A stretch of 64,000 nt of DNA from Luteimonas sp. FCS-9 (lineage in GTDB: Bacteria; Pseudomonadota; Gammaproteobacteria; Xanthomonadales; Xanthomonadaceae), in contig NZ_LASZ01000018.1 of NCBI RefSeq assembly GCF_001014645.1, positions 17,814 to 81,813 of the forward strand, given 5' to 3'. Position numbers and translations under genes: made by a program. Shown one piece after another: positions 59,936-64,000 of this stretch; the stretch's first letter is position 1; every line of letters starts with the position of its first letter. The notes under the pieces are model-generated. The model did no database searches. It was not told where the DNA came from and saw nothing but the letters and a program-made list of their open reading frames with translations.

Positions 59936-60069
59936 CACAAGACGGTTCCGGGACAATCCGGGCCGGGGCCGTCCCTGACCCGGAGGCCGAACGCGTGTGC
60001 TCCGATCGGCCAGGATGCATGCGGCACGTCCCGGCCCGCGCCGCCGCCCGCCGACCGGGCCGTCGGCCG

Positions 60070-62397
<2,328 letters not shown>

Positions 62398-62420
62398 CTA
62401 CCCCTTGTTGGATTGCACCG

Positions 62421-62453
62421 AAAAAACGGAGCACACCGCGAACGGCGTGCTCC
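62421..62453 (-). terminator. Intrinsic terminator of the S8 peptidase gene
   Basis: On the minus strand GGAGCACGCCG and CGGTGTGCTCC form an 11-bp stem (one G-U pair) with a TTCG-type loop, followed by G and TTTTTT. It lies about 70 bases after the S8 peptidase stop and before the lysyl endopeptidase start. Confidence 0.85.
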
Positions 62454-62523
62454 GCCGGCGACGCGCGTGACGATCACCACGCCCACCGCCTGCCCTCTGC
62501 CCCGAGCCCTGCTCCCCGTTGCG

Positions 62524-64000
62524 CTAGTCGTGATCAGCGCGCAGCGTGGCCCCCGAGAACGACGTGTAGCCGCGGACGAGCACGTGGTACGTGCCCGCCT
62601 GCGGCGCGGCGAACGCGCAGCTTTCGTTGTTGCCCGACCGGTAGGGACGGCAGTCCCAGGTCGAGGTCGTCGGCTGCGCGCCGCGGCGCACGTACAGGTC
62701 GGCGTCGCCGCTGCCCCCCGACAGCGCGATGACCAGGTTCGACGCCCCCGCCGGCACGTTGACCGTCCAGTACTGGCTGCTGCCCGCTCCGCCCGACAGC
62801 CCGGAGACCGGCGTGCCGACGACGAGGCTGCCGTCGCCCGGACCGGGGCCCGGCCCCGGTCCAGTGCCGCCGCCGGTGGCCGCGTCGACCGCCGCCTTCG
62901 CGTCGACGATGCCCGCGCCGATCGGCTGCGAGGGCGTCGACGGGAACGGACGCGCCGTGCTGGTCAGCAGCGCCTTGATCTGCGCCGGCGTCTTGGCCGG
63001 ATTGGAGACCGACTGCACCAGCGCGACGACGCCGGCCACGTGCGGCGCCGCCATCGAGGTGCCGTCGTAGGACGCGTAGCTCTCGCTGCCGGGCGTGGTC
63101 TGGCCGCTGTTGAGCGTGGAGACGATGCCCGAGCCGGGCGCCGAGATCGTGATGCCCGCGCCGTAGTTGGAGAAGCTCGACCGTGCGCCGGTGCTGGTGT
63201 TGGACGCCACCGCAATCACGTTGGCGCAGTTCGCCGGGGAGAAGCCTGAGACGTTGGCATTGCTGTTGCCCGCCGCGATGACCAGCGTCGTGCCGCGACC
63301 GACCGCGCCGTTGATCGCGCTCTGCATCGCGTTGCCGCAGCTGCCGCGCCCGCCCAGGCTCAGGTTGATGACCTCGGCCGGGTTCGCATTGGCCGGCACC
63401 CCCGAGACGGTGCCGCCCGAAGCCCAGATCACCGCGTCGGCGATGTCCGAATCGTAGCCGCCGCCGCGACCGAGCACGCGGACCGGCACCACCTTGGCCA
63501 GCGGCGCGGTGCCGGCGACGCCGACGCCGTTGTCGGTCACCGCCGCGACGGTGCCGGCGACGTGGGTCCCGTGCCAGCTCGACGGATAGATGCTGTAGAA
63601 GTCGCCGGGGTCGCTGGGATCGGCATCGCGGCCGTTGCCGTCGCCGGCCACCGTCGTGTCGCTGATGAAGTCGTAGCCGGGCAGGATGTTGGCATTGAGG
63701 TCGCTGTGCGACGCGATGCCGGTGTCGAGTACCGCGACGACCGCGCCCGCGCCCTTCGTGACGTCCCAGGCGGTCGTGGCGCGGATGCCGCCGGCCCCGG
63801 TGCCGAACCCGTATTGCTGGCTGAAGCGCGGATCGTTCGGCGTCCAGAACGCGCGGTTGAGCTTGTCGACCTCGATGTACTCGACGTCGGGGTCGGCCGC
63901 AAGCTGCCGCATCAGCGACTCGGCGTCGGCCCGGTCGAGCTTGCGGCTAGTGCGCACGACGTCGGCGCCCACGGCGGTGCGACGCAGATGCTCGAGCCGC
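62524..64000 (-). CDS. Secreted S8 (subtilisin-like) serine peptidase with PPC domain, 5' end outside window
   Basis: The frame is open to the right edge, so signal peptide and part of the propeptide are missing. The visible propeptide ends ADPDVEYIEVD. The catalytic domain contains Asp in VVAVLDTGIASHSDL, His in SSWHGTHVAGTV and Ser in YDGTSMAAPHVAGVVAL, plus the oxyanion Asn in IAAGNSNANVSGF. After a Gly/Pro linker (GGGTGPGPGPGPGDGS) a pre-peptidase C-terminal domain ends SGATLRADHD; it closely resembles that of the lysyl endopeptidase (SGDADLYVRRGAQPTTS versus [17 protein letters not shown]). PPC domains are usually removed after secretion. A terminator follows. It is a typical extracellular protease of xanthomonads. 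Confidence 0.94.
   Translation of the reverse strand, partial: RLEHLRRTAVGADVVRTSRKLDRADAESLMRQLAADPDVEYIEVDKLNRAFWTPNDPRFSQQYGFGTGAGGIRATTAWDVTKGAGAVVAVLDTGIASHSDLNANILPGYDFISDTTVAGDGNGRDADPSDPGDFYSIYPSSWHGTHVAGTVAAVTDNGVGVAGTAPLAKVVPVRVLGRGGGYDSDIADAVIWASGGTVSGVPANANPAEVINLSLGGRGSCGNAMQSAINGAVGRGTTLVIAAGNSNANVSGFSPANCANVIAVASNTSTGARSSFSNYGAGITISAPGSGIVSTLNSGQTTPGSESYASYDGTSMAAPHVAGVVALVQSVSNPAKTPAQIKALLTSTARPFPSTPSQPIGAGIVDAKAAVDAATGGGTGPGPGPGPGDGSLVVGTPVSGLSGGAGSSQYWTVNVPAGASNLVIALSGGSGDADLYVRRGAQPTTSTWDCRPYRSGNNESCAFAAPQAGTYHVLVRGYTSFSGATLRADHD

Overview
The window is a 64 kb stretch of very GC-rich chromosome (roughly 70% G+C by eye) from a gammaproteobacterium of the Xanthomonadaceae, most like Lysobacter or Luteimonas. 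This follows from the order aroB - membrane protein - WGR protein - hemE, a SAM-regulated metX-metB-hom operon, the many secreted proteases (including a lysyl endopeptidase very close to Lysobacter/Achromobacter protease I) and a large TonB-dependent receptor. The genus call is inference. No rRNA, tRNA, CRISPR array, prophage or insertion sequence was found. Coding density is high, and most long reading frames opposite real genes are GC-driven shadows.

Layout. 1-3015: end of aroB, a small membrane protein, a WGR-domain protein and hemE. 3218-13170 (minus): a five-gene operon for an OB-fold membrane protein, a flotillin-like SPFH protein, a 1769-residue AAA+ ATPase, an unrecognised helical protein and a TelA-family protein; this is the best candidate for a poorly described system. 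13282-19469 (minus): the complete ligase-associated DNA-damage set (MBL-fold exonuclease, ATP-dependent ligase, Lhr-like helicase, PdeM phosphoesterase). 19528-23076: a hybrid histidine kinase with a periplasmic propeller. 23196-25049: yceI - cytochrome b561 - yceI. 25123-27529: a glutaredoxin-like protein, sdaA and a Phd/PIN toxin-antitoxin pair. 27625-28380: a DUF1521 protein carrying the GDPHV self-cleavage motif. 28492-32128 (minus): SAM-I riboswitch - metX - metB - hom. 32236-40428: M23 peptidase, prfC, hemolysin III family protein, AsmA protein, a glycosyltransferase with mtgA, and hslO. 40533-44549: a small secreted protein and a TonB receptor of lower GC content. 44777-48057: a TetR regulator divergent from fadE, with a promoter and palindromic operator between them. 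48131-59444: transport, redox, LemA/M48 proteolysis, a class C serine hydrolase, TlpA/YihY, WrbA/DUF2069 and a single-domain asparaginase. 59451-64000 (minus): a protease locus with a free-standing propeptide-like protein, a lysyl endopeptidase and an S8 peptidase running off the window.

How the genes work together. Many neighbours are translationally coupled through ATGA or GTGA overlaps: ATPase/249-aa protein/TelA, metX/metB/hom, mtgA/glycosyltransferase, yceI/b561, tlpA/yihY and wrbA/DUF2069. Several genes have a -10-like hexamer only 6-8 bases before the start codon, suggesting leaderless transcripts. A dispersed inverted-repeat family (REP doublets sharing the core GTAGGAGCGCGCT) occurs four times, once inside the helicase reading frame.
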